The notes below the pieces were generated by a model. That model did not search any database. It was not told where the DNA came from and worked only from the letters and a program-made list of their open reading frames with translations. From an uncultured bacterium (GTDB taxonomy: Bacteria > Spirochaetota > UBA4802 > JAGODF01): a stretch of 64,000 nucleotides of DNA. The stretch is taken from NCBI GenBank assembly GCA_937921485.1, contig CAKZSV010000013.1, forward strand, positions 1 to 64,000. Direction: 5' to 3'. How positions within the stretch are numbered: the first letter of the stretch is position 1; every line of letters starts with the position of its first letter. This document shows, piece by piece, positions 17,486-26,670 of this stretch. Made by a program: the position numbers and the translations under genes.

Positions 17486-18454
17486 TCAGTGATAGTTTTT
17501 GAGCGCCTGCGCCAGTTCTTCGCAAATTGATTGCGCAAGAAAATCAGGTTCCAGCACCTTTACGCTTTTGCCCCACGAAAGAATCCACTTTCTTACTTCA
17601 ATAATCGAGTTCGTGATGAAAGATAATCGTACGCTCCCATCGTCATGTTCAACGATGGTCTGATTGCGGTGCCACTCTCTTTCCCGCACAAATGGTGCAG
17701 CTGATGTATCAAAATGCAGCACCACGTTATATTCTTCCGACTCAGTCATGATGCCGAAATTGGGGCCCATGTACTTTTCAAAGCTGAATGAAGATGGATA
17801 ATCGAAGGTTTTTTCGCGCATTTCCGCCTGCTCAATGCGCGAAACGGCGAATTTCAGTATCTCATTCCTTCGATGGCAGTAACCGATGAGATACCATTCT
17901 CCCCGATAATTAGCCATGTGATAGGGGTCAACCTCTCGTTTCGTTTTTTCCTTCCCGGGTGATCTGTGGGTAATATGTATCGTTTTCTGAAGCCTGAGTG
18001 CGTCGGAGAGAATATCCCATATACGTGCATCGATTTTCGTGCGTCGTTCAGGCAGAAATGAGTATTTCGTATCAAGCCAGGAAACTTTTATGCTGATTTT
18101 TTCAGGAAGCAGGGAGATGATGCGGTCGAAAATGCTTTTTAATTTTTCATATACGGGAGTGTTTTCATAGAGGGACAAAGCTTTTTCCGCAATCATGAGT
18201 GCGAAGAAATCGCTCTCTCTTACATTAATGTCGGGCAAGCGATATCCGGATTCGGAATAATAATATCCTTTTTTTGATTCATTATATTCAATTGGCGCGC
18301 CAAGCATATCTATCATGTAGCCGATATCTCTCTGGATAGTTCGAATGCTCGTTTCGTATTCCTTTGCCATGGTGACGCAGTTTGGATAGCCGCCTTCCCT
18401 GAGCTTTTTATCGATAAATACAATTCTGGCATATTGGGGTTTGAATTTTTTCAT
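17486..18454 (-). CDS. WYL-domain transcriptional regulator
   Basis: 322 residues: an N-terminal winged helix-turn-helix (residues 10-60; ETSIRTIQRDIGYMIDM is the recognition region) and a WYL domain (about 140-230) with YHMANYRGEWYLIGYCHRR, then a WCX-type C-terminal extension. WYL domains bind nucleic-acid or nucleotide ligands, and such regulators often control stress or defence genes, but none is adjacent here. An inverted repeat at 18476-18498, immediately upstream, is a plausible autoregulatory site. The downstream plus-strand gene is ssb. Confidence 0.88.
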   Translation of the reverse strand: MKKFKPQYARIVFIDKKLREGGYPNCVTMAKEYETSIRTIQRDIGYMIDMLGAPIEYNESKKGYYYSESGYRLPDINVRESDFFALMIAEKALSLYENTPVYEKLKSIFDRIISLLPEKISIKVSWLDTKYSFLPERRTKIDARIWDILSDALRLQKTIHITHRSPGKEKTKREVDPYHMANYRGEWYLIGYCHRRNEILKFAVSRIEQAEMREKTFDYPSSFSFEKYMGPNFGIMTESEEYNVVLHFDTSAAPFVREREWHRNQTIVEHDDGSVRLSFITNSIIEVRKWILSWGKSVKVLEPDFLAQSICEELAQALKNYH

Positions 18455-18475
18455 AAAAAAATTCCTTTTTTTTAA

Positions 18476-18498
18476 CCCCGGACACTATTTGTCGGGGG
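18476..18498 (-). promoter_or_regulatory. Inverted repeat upstream of the WYL regulator (candidate operator)
   Basis: CCCCGGACA, five bases, then TGTCGGGGG: the arms match at 8 of 9 positions. It lies 22 bases before the WYL start codon, where an autoregulatory operator is expected. No T-run follows on either strand within a few bases on the downstream side, so terminator function is unlikely. Confidence 0.45.
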
Positions 18499-18700
18499 TT
18501 TCATTGTATGTTTTTGGTGTACCGTAAACGATGTGTGATGCACGTTTTATTTCGTCACAACGGCACGGTAAAAGACCAGCTTTTGGGATTTCGCATCACG
18601 GATCTACATTGCCGCAGATCGGCGATGGAACTATGAACCGCATGTCTAAATCCTGCAAAAGGTGGTAAAAAATCAACTATTAATTTAAAAGGAGTTACCT

Positions 18701-19036
18701 ATGAACACTGTATGTCTGGGCGGAAGGTTGGTCAGGGATCCCGAATTGAAAACGACGGTTAACGGCAAGTCCCTCTGCACCTTTACTATCGCTAATGAAG
18801 TCCGATTTGGCGATAAAAAGAAGACCTGTTTTTTTCGTGTGACTTCCTGGGGAAATCAGGCGAATGTCATTGCGCAGTATTTCAAAATGGGGCAGCAAAT
18901 ATTTCTAAAGGGGAGGCTGGATCAGAATACCTGGAAAGATGCTGCCGGCGCAAACCGCAGTGAAGTAAGCATCATTTTAGAGACTTTCGATTTTGGTCAG
19001 AAACCTCAAAAAAGCGATGAGGCCAAAGTCGCATAA
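18701..19036 (+). CDS. ssb: Single-stranded DNA-binding protein, short form
   Basis: An 111-residue OB-fold SSB: the N-terminal MNTVCLGGRLVRDPELK, FFRVTSWGNQAN and GRLDQNTW strands are typical. It is much shorter than standard bacterial SSB (about 160-180) and lacks the acidic tail ending in PF that recruits repair proteins, ending instead in KPQKSDEAKVA. It may be a secondary SSB for competence, transfer or a plasmid-type function. AAAGGAG precedes the ATG, and a strong terminator follows at 19076. Confidence 0.9.
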   Translation: MNTVCLGGRLVRDPELKTTVNGKSLCTFTIANEVRFGDKKKTCFFRVTSWGNQANVIAQYFKMGQQIFLKGRLDQNTWKDAAGANRSEVSIILETFDFGQKPQKSDEAKVA

Positions 19037-19075
19037 TGTACATGTAATAACCTTAACCTTTATCCCTTCATTTCG

Positions 19076-19099
19076 GGCCGCTCTGCGGCCTTTTTTTTT
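19076..19099 (+). terminator. Rho-independent terminator after ssb
   Basis: GGCCGC, a TCT loop and GCGGCC form a 6-bp GC stem followed directly by nine T residues. It lies 40 bases after the ssb stop. Confidence 0.9.
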
Positions 19100-19240
19100 G
19101 GTGCCGCCCGGCATGAGGGCATTTGCGTCCGCGGAAAGAAAAAACGTAAATTGCTTGATAGCATGCTTGACAAGATTTTTTATTTGTAATAATATATTAT
19201 TGAGTTGTATGGCGAAAAATAAAGAAGCGGGGGAAATATC

Positions 19241-20485
19241 ATGAAGAAGTTCATTGGTATCGTTCTGGCTGTATTTTTACTCTTGCTGGGTGCCGTTATT
19301 GCCTGGTCGACGATCAAATTTCATTCATTCAGTTTCAGTGATGCAGAGATTGCACAGGATGAAAAATCACTCGGGTATTATTTGGACAGTTACGAACGTT
19401 CCCGCGATGCTTTCAGGAAATCGTCTGATGACATCGCCAAAAAATTCAAGAATGCGAAACGCCTCACCCTTGCTGTTCCATCGAATATATATGACGGCTT
19501 AACGGTAGATGTCCTTTACATCCCGCAAGACAAAGGGCGAAAACGGCTTTTAGTGTTATCGTCCGGTGTTCACGGCGTGGAAGGATTCGTGGGCAGTGCG
19601 ATTCAGCGGATGTTCATTGACGATTTCATTACTGCGGATTTGCTGGATTCAATGGGAGTGCTCATCATACACGGGATGAATCCGTTCGGATTTAAGCACC
19701 ATCGGCGGGTCACCGAGAACAACATCGATCTCAACCGCAACTGCGATACTGATGAGGCCCTCTACGCAACAAAAAATGGAGGATACTCCGAAGTATATTC
19801 CCTCATAAATCCAAAAGGTCCGGTTGACACCTCGGCATTTGGAAACAGATTTTTTCACATAAAAGCAATCAGCAATATTATTAAAGCTTCGATGCGAACC
19901 CTCCGGCAGGCGATTTTGCAGGGACAATACGAATACCCCGAAGGGGTGTATTTCGGCGGCAAACAGGCAGAAGCACAGGTGAAGCTCGTCTCAAAGGAGC
20001 TTGGTCGTATTTTGCGACAATATCCGTTGGTGCTCAACATCGATTTGCATACGGGCTATGGCGAGCGGGGAGTTTTGCATCTGTTTCCCAATCCAATTGA
20101 AGATAAAAACATCAAGGCGAAAGTTGAGAATGTGTTCAAAGGATTTTCAATAGACTGGGGCGATACAGGAAGTTTTTATACCACCACCGGCGATTTCTCG
20201 ACATTTCTGGGAAAGCTCATTTCAGAAAGCACGTATTTACCTATGACGTTTGAGTACGGTACCATGAACAGCAATACCACTCTTGGCGCGATAAAATCGC
20301 TGCATGTGACGATTCTTGAAAATCAGGGGCATCATTTCGGGTACGCTTCCAAAGCCGATGAAGTGCGTGTGAAGTCGAATTTTCTGGAGATGTATTATCC
20401 CACATCGCCTTCATGGAGGATGAAGGTGATGCAAGACACCAGGAAGGTGATGAAAAACGCGCTTGAGAATTTCAAAAGCATGTGA
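19241..20485 (+). CDS. DUF2817 (M14 zinc-peptidase-like) membrane-anchored protein
   Basis: 414 residues: an N-terminal membrane anchor or uncleaved signal (residues 4-24), then a domain with SSGVHGVEGFVG near 110 (an HxxE zinc-ligand pair), NNIDLNRN near 167, and NIDLHTGYG near 266 (the third zinc ligand). These are the marks of DUF2817, an M14 carboxypeptidase-related family. The expected activity is hydrolysis of small peptides or amides outside the cytoplasm. GGGGGA precedes the ATG. It converges with the acyl-CoA synthetase gene, leaving 73 bases between them. Confidence 0.85.
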   Translation: MKKFIGIVLAVFLLLLGAVIAWSTIKFHSFSFSDAEIAQDEKSLGYYLDSYERSRDAFRKSSDDIAKKFKNAKRLTLAVPSNIYDGLTVDVLYIPQDKGRKRLLVLSSGVHGVEGFVGSAIQRMFIDDFITADLLDSMGVLIIHGMNPFGFKHHRRVTENNIDLNRNCDTDEALYATKNGGYSEVYSLINPKGPVDTSAFGNRFFHIKAISNIIKASMRTLRQAILQGQYEYPEGVYFGGKQAEAQVKLVSKELGRILRQYPLVLNIDLHTGYGERGVLHLFPNPIEDKNIKAKVENVFKGFSIDWGDTGSFYTTTGDFSTFLGKLISESTYLPMTFEYGTMNSNTTLGAIKSLHVTILENQGHHFGYASKADEVRVKSNFLEMYYPTSPSWRMKVMQDTRKVMKNALENFKSM

Positions 20486-20558
20486 TTGCGAAATTACAGC
20501 GATTGCAGATGAGTCGAATTTAACGGCGTGTTTTTTGCCGGAAATATATCGATGATAA

Positions 20559-22646
20559 TCACGAAAAGAACACTCGTGCATCAACAATTGAAGCACCCTT
20601 GCCTCTTTCATGCACAATCACCGGATTGAGGTCGATTTCTCGTATTTCCGTGCGATGTGCTACAAGGTGAGCTACTCGACAGATGATATCGATAAACGCA
20701 TCGATATCGAGCGGAGGCATGCCTCTGAATCCGCTGAAAAGCTTATACGACTTGAGCTGTTGCAGCATATCGAGGGCGATATTTTTCGTAATCGGCGCAA
20801 GGCGGATTGCGCGGTCTTTGAAAAGCTCCACGTACACGCCGCCGAGTCCCGCAATCACAATAGGCCCGAATACGTCATCCTGCTTGCCGCCCACGATGAA
20901 TTCATGCCCTTTTGGTGCCATCTCCTGCAAGAGAAAGCCTTCGATTCGCGGAGGTTTCGGCAGAGAAGAAATAGCGCTTTGCATATCGCTCATGGCGTTT
21001 TTAACTTCCAGCGCGCTGGTGAGGTTGGTGCGAACTCCCCCGATGTCGGATTTGTGAGATGCGTCGCGGGATAATAATTTCAGCGCTGCGGGGCAGGCAA
21101 TCTGAGCGGTGTCGATATCATTAGCTGATGTAATTATTCTCCCGGAGATCGGCATTATTCCTGCCGCCTCGCAGATTTTTAAAGCTTCATGGGTCAGGGG
21201 TATGCGGTTTTCATTTTTACAGAGAGTTTCGATTTCGGTAATTATTGCATGATTGATCTCAAAAGATGCTTCCTCGCCCCGATTGTCGCGCAATGTCTTT
21301 CTTCTGTGATAATACAGTGATCCCCACAGCGCGGTGGCAGCCTGTAGCGGCGATGTAAATGTGGGAAACGGATGGTTCATGGAAATATCCAGAATTTCCT
21401 GGGCGTCGGAGATGAGCGTCACCGCAACCGGCTTCTGGTGCTGGCGGACAAGATCGCTTACGCCGCTTAAAAAGGTTCGAGACATCTCCGCCTCATAGCT
21501 CGACTGGTAGAGATGGTTGAATATGATGCCGTCCACGCCCGGCAGTTTCATTGTTTCTTCGAGTATTTTCGTGAAGATGGTATAATCGAAAATCTCGCCT
21601 AAATCGAGCGGATTTTGATGGGCAATAATGTTGGTGTCGTAGAGCGTTTTAATTTTATCAATAAATTCTTCTGGAAACTCAATGAGTTCGAGCCCATATT
21701 TTGCGCAGGCATCGACAGTGATGACTGCGTGACCGCCTGAGCGTGAAAGCACCGCGACGCGATTGCCTTTCATCACAGGCAGCATGAGCGTTTTAGCGGC
21801 AATAACCAGTTCGTCTTCGCTTTTCACGCGGATGACTGCCGCCTGATGGAGTGCCGATCCCACCACATCGTCGCTTGCGGAAAGCGCCGCGGTGTGCGAT
21901 TGCGCGATTCTGGCGCTCATGGGTGACCTGTTCGATTTCTGCACGACGATCGGCTTATCGGATTTCATTGCGGCATTATAAAAATCTCGCCCGCGGGTGA
22001 ATCCTTCCAGATACATTAAAATTGCGTTGGTTGAGGGATCGCTGATGAAATATTCAAGGCAATCAACTTCATCGATATCGAGCTTGTTGCCTACGGCGAC
22101 GAATTTGTTAAAGAAAATGTGGTTTTCATTGCAAATGCGCATGTAGGTATCACCCACGCCGCCGCTTTGCGACACGATTGAAATATTTCCGGATTTCAGC
22201 GCTTTTTTGAATATTGCAAACGGCATGAAAAGCTGATTTTCAGTGTTGATGGTCCCGATGCAGTTTGGCCCGATGACGCGCATGCCGTATTTTCTGGCGG
22301 TGGCGAGCACTTCCTGTTCAAGACTTTTTTTATCTTTTGAAAATTCGGTAAAACCTCCCGATTCAATCACAATATGTTTGATGCCTTTTTTGCCGCAATC
22401 CTCCATGAAGCCGGGAACAGTCTGAGCAGGCGTGATGATGATCGCGACATCGGGAATTTCCGGAATATCCGCCACGCTGCTGAAAACAGGATGGTCCAGA
22501 AGCGTACCGGCTTCTTTCCCTACGCCATAGACGCGTCCCTTGAAACCCAAATTGATGTTGCTTATCATGATGATGTGGCCAAGATTGATTCTTTTTAGAG
22601 AGACGCCAATGACGGCGATGCTTTCGGGATAAAAAAATTTTTCCAT
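20559..22646 (-). CDS. Acyl-CoA synthetase (ADP/NDP-forming), fused alpha-beta
   Basis: A 695-residue fusion: a CoA-binding domain (residues 1-125, IAVIGVS), a succinyl-CoA-ligase-like domain with the phosphohistidine loop AQSHTAALS near residue 255, and an ATP-grasp domain (about 480-695; PAALKLLSRDASHKSDIGGV). It converts acyl-CoA, ADP and phosphate to the acid, CoA and ATP, as in acetate-forming fermentation of archaea and some bacteria. The family includes acetyl-, isobutyryl- and arylacetyl-CoA types; the partner 2-oxoacid oxidoreductase at 42.9-45.5 kb makes branched-chain acyl-CoA a reasonable substrate. No adjacent co-directional gene lies within 180 bases. Confidence 0.9.
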   Translation of the reverse strand: MEKFFYPESIAVIGVSLKRINLGHIIMISNINLGFKGRVYGVGKEAGTLLDHPVFSSVADIPEIPDVAIIITPAQTVPGFMEDCGKKGIKHIVIESGGFTEFSKDKKSLEQEVLATARKYGMRVIGPNCIGTINTENQLFMPFAIFKKALKSGNISIVSQSGGVGDTYMRICNENHIFFNKFVAVGNKLDIDEVDCLEYFISDPSTNAILMYLEGFTRGRDFYNAAMKSDKPIVVQKSNRSPMSARIAQSHTAALSASDDVVGSALHQAAVIRVKSEDELVIAAKTLMLPVMKGNRVAVLSRSGGHAVITVDACAKYGLELIEFPEEFIDKIKTLYDTNIIAHQNPLDLGEIFDYTIFTKILEETMKLPGVDGIIFNHLYQSSYEAEMSRTFLSGVSDLVRQHQKPVAVTLISDAQEILDISMNHPFPTFTSPLQAATALWGSLYYHRRKTLRDNRGEEASFEINHAIITEIETLCKNENRIPLTHEALKICEAAGIMPISGRIITSANDIDTAQIACPAALKLLSRDASHKSDIGGVRTNLTSALEVKNAMSDMQSAISSLPKPPRIEGFLLQEMAPKGHEFIVGGKQDDVFGPIVIAGLGGVYVELFKDRAIRLAPITKNIALDMLQQLKSYKLFSGFRGMPPLDIDAFIDIICRVAHLVAHRTEIREIDLNPVIVHERGKGASIVDARVFFS

Positions 22647-22833
22647 GTCGGAAGCCCCACGTGGTAATATGCATCACGGCGATAGCAGAAACGGCAGCAT
22701 GACGAGCACGATTGCACGCTCGCAATGAATTGCGTTCACACAGTTGCAGCATTATTCTGCAATCTGCCGCGTTGATAACACAATGAGCGGCGTGAAATAT
22801 ATGTCAACAAAAAATGTTGGTTTGTTCAGCAAC

Positions 22834-24657
22834 TCATGTTTCGATTCGGTAGTGCGATTTGATGTGTTCTAAAACCGCTCGTTCCTCTTCGGTAATGGTG
22901 TTATCAGCCATTGCAGCCTTTTCCATCAGCCGATAGATTTTTGCAATCTTCGATGGATTATCAGGCATGCGAATGCTGAGCTGACCGCTTTGTGCCATCT
23001 GGAAAAACGGCTCTAATTTTGATTCATTGTAGCCCAATTTTCTGGCAAGTCTTCGCGCGAATTCCTTCTCTTCATCCTGAAAGACGCCATCCGACGCCAT
23101 GATGACCATCACGTTGTTAAACGCGAAATCCCGCACATCCATGAGTTTATCCAAGAGTTTCACATCCTTTTGATATGAAAAATTATCGCTGTTTGTATTC
23201 ACATATTCTTCGTAGTGCTCGGGGGAGAGGATGTCGAGAACAATCCATTCGCCTTTGGTGCTATTGAGGGCCGAACCGCAGTAGGCACAGGTGATAGAAA
23301 GAGAATTTTCCACGGGGGCGCCGCACGAAGCGCACTGGTGTGCGTATATTGAGCCCTTTGACGGAGTGAAGTTTTTATCGCGTCCCAGAAGCATCACCTC
23401 GGTTCTGGATGTAACCGCATAATCGATTTTTTCAATGGATTTTGCGCCCAGGCGAACCCGCTGAAAGGATGATTTGATTGCAACCGATAATATGTTTTTC
23501 GCGTCATCATCCGCAACGCCGATGAGCGTCACGTCATTTACATATAAACGATTGTAAGCGATTTTTTTATCTTGTGGAAATTCAGCAGAAAACTTCTCGA
23601 AAAACTCATCGCTGACGAACCGGCGCATGATTGCTGGATCGTTGAACGCACGCGCCGTGAGTATCTGAAGATAGCCATTGCTTGCTTTGTCTTCAATGAG
23701 CTGTACTGCGAAATCTTCGTTTTCGTCGATGAGGCTTCGAATTTTTTCCGTGAGAGAAGGCGACTTTGCAAGCCGCGGGTTGGCAGTGATGTAATCGTCC
23801 GCCTGCGTGATTTCCGAAAGGACCCAGTCGTATTCGCCCGAGTTGGTGATGGTGTTGCACGAGGGGCACTGGCTGAGCTCGCCCATGTCGGCGGGAAGGG
23901 GCGAGCCGCAATTGGGACAATCATACGTAAAATACATATCTTTTCTGGGTTTGCCGCGCTTTTTCAAAAACGACCAGTATTCCACGAATTCCTCATGGCC
24001 GCCGATATTTAACGATGAATCAAGCTCGCTCACGAATCTGTCGTGCAATGAAGCATGGACGGCAGTGTGTACGATATCGTACAGTCCGTCGCTTTCAACG
24101 CGGTCGATGTACACATTTTTTATGTTGATGTCGGAGATGATGTTTTTCTGTTTGAGAAGGGACATCATTTTGAATTGCGTATTGAAACGCTGATACACCC
24201 CGTCGGAGATGAAGCGGCGTATTTCCGAAACATTCTGGTTTTCCCATGCCTTCTGGACCTTGATAAATGTTTCCCGCACAGCCCGTTTAAAAAGCTCTTC
24301 ATCGAAGTCGGGGTTTGCAGCGATAAATCGTTCGTACCCTTTTACTTTTTTTACCGGTTCACCTGATGGAAGCTGGTTTAATATCGTTTGTTCTTTAATA
24401 GTTTTCCGGGACATTCGTGTGACGATAATAAATCCGACGGTGATACCGCCGCCGACAATGACATTGAAAGGGAAGGGAAGTTCGATGATGATGCGAATGA
24501 GGATGTAGATGAGCGTGCCAAGCCCTTCGCCGCCGCCATCGCCTCCGCCGCCGAAATCACCGCCGCCGCCTGCACGCGCATAGAGGACTGCGGCAGTACC
24601 TGCGAAGATACTGCACACAAGCAGTGCAATCCATGCGTATTTTCGGTTGCTCTTCAT
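22834..24657 (-). CDS. Membrane protein with two Tim44-like domains, two zinc ribbons and a TerB-like tail
   Basis: 607 residues from ATG 24657 (a GTG precedes it; AAGGA fits the ATG). The order is: signal or membrane helix (8-28), a glycine-rich FGGGGDGGG linker, a second membrane helix (about 50-78), a Tim44-like NTF2 fold (about 105-225), a zinc ribbon CPNC/CPSC (about 242-262), a second NTF2-like unit (about 275-400), a second zinc ribbon CASC/CAYC (about 425-445), and a TerB-like helical domain (about 500-607; EFARRLARKLGYNES, NTITEEERAVLEH). The internal duplication is clear. The cytoplasmic part may sense metal or bind membrane partners; the function is not known. It lies downstream of queF in the same direction. 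Confidence 0.75.
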   Translation of the reverse strand: MKSNRKYAWIALLVCSIFAGTAAVLYARAGGGGDFGGGGDGGGEGLGTLIYILIRIIIELPFPFNVIVGGGITVGFIIVTRMSRKTIKEQTILNQLPSGEPVKKVKGYERFIAANPDFDEELFKRAVRETFIKVQKAWENQNVSEIRRFISDGVYQRFNTQFKMMSLLKQKNIISDINIKNVYIDRVESDGLYDIVHTAVHASLHDRFVSELDSSLNIGGHEEFVEYWSFLKKRGKPRKDMYFTYDCPNCGSPLPADMGELSQCPSCNTITNSGEYDWVLSEITQADDYITANPRLAKSPSLTEKIRSLIDENEDFAVQLIEDKASNGYLQILTARAFNDPAIMRRFVSDEFFEKFSAEFPQDKKIAYNRLYVNDVTLIGVADDDAKNILSVAIKSSFQRVRLGAKSIEKIDYAVTSRTEVMLLGRDKNFTPSKGSIYAHQCASCGAPVENSLSITCAYCGSALNSTKGEWIVLDILSPEHYEEYVNTNSDNFSYQKDVKLLDKLMDVRDFAFNNVMVIMASDGVFQDEEKEFARRLARKLGYNESKLEPFFQMAQSGQLSIRMPDNPSKIAKIYRLMEKAAMADNTITEEERAVLEHIKSHYRIET

Positions 24658-24672
24658 CACGTTTTCCTTGGG

Positions 24673-25056
24673 CTATTGATTTCCGCGCCGCGATGTCGTT
24701 GTTGCGTATATGCCTCCGCGTGAGGTCCACGAGATTTCCACGGTCAGCCATTCAGGTTCTATCGCGTTATACAGCGCGGTAGCGATTTCGTCGGTGACAT
24801 ACTCCTGCCATATTTTTTTGTTTCTCCAGAGGCGAAGATATTCGCGCACCGATTTGCTTTCGAGCAGTTTCCCGCGCGGAGCGTAGCGAATGGTGAGCGT
24901 GCCCTGATCGTGGCGTTCTGAAAGCGGGCAGAGGCTCTGGAATTCCGGATAGACCCACTGCACTTCAAGATTTTTCGCATCTGAGGGAATTATGTCGAAT
25001 GAATAATTTTCAATTCTTTCGACAGGCGCCTCGCTCGCTCGAGAATAATCCGTCAT
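24673..25056 (-). CDS. queF: NADPH-dependent 7-cyano-7-deazaguanine reductase
   Basis: A 127-residue type I QueF. The thioimide-forming cysteine is C43 in QSLCPL and the aspartate seven residues on is D50, as in the B. subtilis enzyme; ESKS (E66) and SRGGIY are also conserved. The usual His-Glu pair appears as Q84-E85, so the histidine is replaced. The enzyme reduces preQ0 to preQ1 in queuosine biosynthesis. GAGGAGG precedes the ATG. Other queuosine genes are not in the window. It lies between a lipoprotein gene and the Tim44/zinc-ribbon gene, all on the minus strand. Confidence 0.88.
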   Translation of the reverse strand: MTDYSRASEAPVERIENYSFDIIPSDAKNLEVQWVYPEFQSLCPLSERHDQGTLTIRYAPRGKLLESKSVREYLRLWRNKKIWQEYVTDEIATALYNAIEPEWLTVEISWTSRGGIYATTTSRRGNQ

Positions 25057-25082
25057 CGCATGCCTCCTCGTAGATGATTGTC

Positions 25083-26630
25083 TTACCGATTCCTGTCAAT
25101 TTTCATCAGGTACCAGCCGCTTCCGCGCTTGCTGAAAATTTTAATCTGCACCCTGCCGGGATTATCGATTGTGAGCGCGTCGCCGGAGATAGAACCGGAC
25201 GCTCTTCCAATTGAACGCCCATCGTTGAAGACTTCAAAATCAAAGTCCACATTCTGTGCATGGTAGATGGTGTAGGTCGAATTGAAGCCTTCCTGACCGC
25301 CAAGAAAATAATAATCGATATCGCTTTGATTATCCAGTTCTCCAAAGATAGCCATATCGGAAGATTGGCTTGCGTCTTCCGGGGTATTATTCGGTTCTTT
25401 CTCCGCCGCACCTCCCGGAGAAATAATTATGGTGTATTTTCCCCTGCCGCTTACGCGGTACACGCGAAGATGGCAGACGCCGGGAATGGCTCCAGAGACG
25501 GTATCGGCCTGAGATGAGGAATGGGCAGAGGCAACGGTTGTATCATCGCTGAAGATTTCGAAATTGAAGTCGGCATCCTGGCCGTGAATGATGGTTATGG
25601 CGGCGAAGGTGCCTTCCTGACCGGAAAGGCGGTACCAGTCTTCCGCGTCGTTTTCATCAAGTTCTCCCTCGATGATGATGGTGCCAACCTTATCTGCGCT
25701 GGCACGAGCGTTGTTGGGTTCTCTCTCGCTGGCGCCCTGAGAGGTAACAGCCGGATTGGAATGTGCCGATAAGAGAGCTCTTTCAACAGCTGGGCTGCCC
25801 TCACGCGGGTCTATGGGCAAAAAAAACGACAGGTCGGTGTACTGGGGTGGCATCTGGCCGATTGCCCAGTTCGGAAATGTGCTTTCAATAACGTAGTAAT
25901 TTTTTCCCCTGTATTCAATTGAAACGCCGTCAGCACCGGGGAGGCTGATGGCGGCCATTGCATGATGATACCGGTAGGAATCGAGGACCACCGCATCGTA
26001 CCCGCACTCGATGAAGAGCAATACCATAAGAAGCGATTTTGTATCGCAATCTCCCGCGCCGTGCCAGCCATTGGTCCTATCCGGAGGAGGCGGGCCTTCC
26101 TGTCCCTTTCCGCGCTCAAGAAGCACTCTGGCCGGAGAGTAAATGCCTATTCCCGGCGGTATGTAGTACTGCATCGACTGAACGAAACGCGCAATCACAT
26201 AGACAAGCTGAATATCATTAAGGTTCTGCTCCTGTTTAATGCGCTTGAAAACATCTGCAAGCCTGGCAATGACAGGGCGGTTGAGACGATACATGCTGTT
26301 ATAAATACACTTCCAGTATGAAAGGAGAAAATTCCTGTCTGTGCGGTCGAGTGCAAAAAGGCGGCCCTCGGAATTTTCGAGGCCTTCCCTGTCGATCTCC
26401 TTGAGCAGTGCTTCGGCTGAAGCAATGTCGGCTTCGGATACGGAAAAATCGATTCTGTACGGTGTTTCCGCGGTGAATGTGTAATGGCGCATATTTTCAG
26501 CATGGGTTTCAGCCTGTGGAGCGCTCACCTGCTGTTGAGTTTTTGTTTCCGGCTGTTTTTGCGTAAATTCGATTTTTATGCATCCGCTGAGAAGAGTCAG
26601 AAGCATTGCAGTGCACGCAGTTTTTTTCAT
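25083..26630 (-). CDS. Lipoprotein with transglutaminase-like and two PPC-type domains
   Basis: 515 residues. The signal peptide ends at lipobox LSGC (Cys17). A transglutaminase/protease-like core follows (about 85-260), with C195 in GAGDCDTKS, H222-H223 in YHHAM and E249 in VIEST forming a plausible catalytic triad. Two C-terminal beta-sandwich repeats begin at EREPNN (about 303) and EKEPNN (about 410), the hallmark of bacterial pre-peptidase C-terminal domains. It should sit on the outer surface or in the periplasm and cleave or cross-link peptides. GGAGGAGG precedes the ATG. It is followed by queF after 26 bases. Confidence 0.8.
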   Translation of the reverse strand: MKKTACTAMLLTLLSGCIKIEFTQKQPETKTQQQVSAPQAETHAENMRHYTFTAETPYRIDFSVSEADIASAEALLKEIDREGLENSEGRLFALDRTDRNFLLSYWKCIYNSMYRLNRPVIARLADVFKRIKQEQNLNDIQLVYVIARFVQSMQYYIPPGIGIYSPARVLLERGKGQEGPPPPDRTNGWHGAGDCDTKSLLMVLLFIECGYDAVVLDSYRYHHAMAAISLPGADGVSIEYRGKNYYVIESTFPNWAIGQMPPQYTDLSFFLPIDPREGSPAVERALLSAHSNPAVTSQGASEREPNNARASADKVGTIIIEGELDENDAEDWYRLSGQEGTFAAITIIHGQDADFNFEIFSDDTTVASAHSSSQADTVSGAIPGVCHLRVYRVSGRGKYTIIISPGGAAEKEPNNTPEDASQSSDMAIFGELDNQSDIDYYFLGGQEGFNSTYTIYHAQNVDFDFEVFNDGRSIGRASGSISGDALTIDNPGRVQIKIFSKRGSGWYLMKIDRNR

Positions 26631-26670
26631 GACCTCCTCCTCTGGCTATGAGGTAAAACGTGAAAAGCTA

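Noticed and set aside
18538..18636. 32-residue plus-strand frame between the WYL and ssb genes
   Set aside because: No ribosome site before the ATG and no feature to support it.
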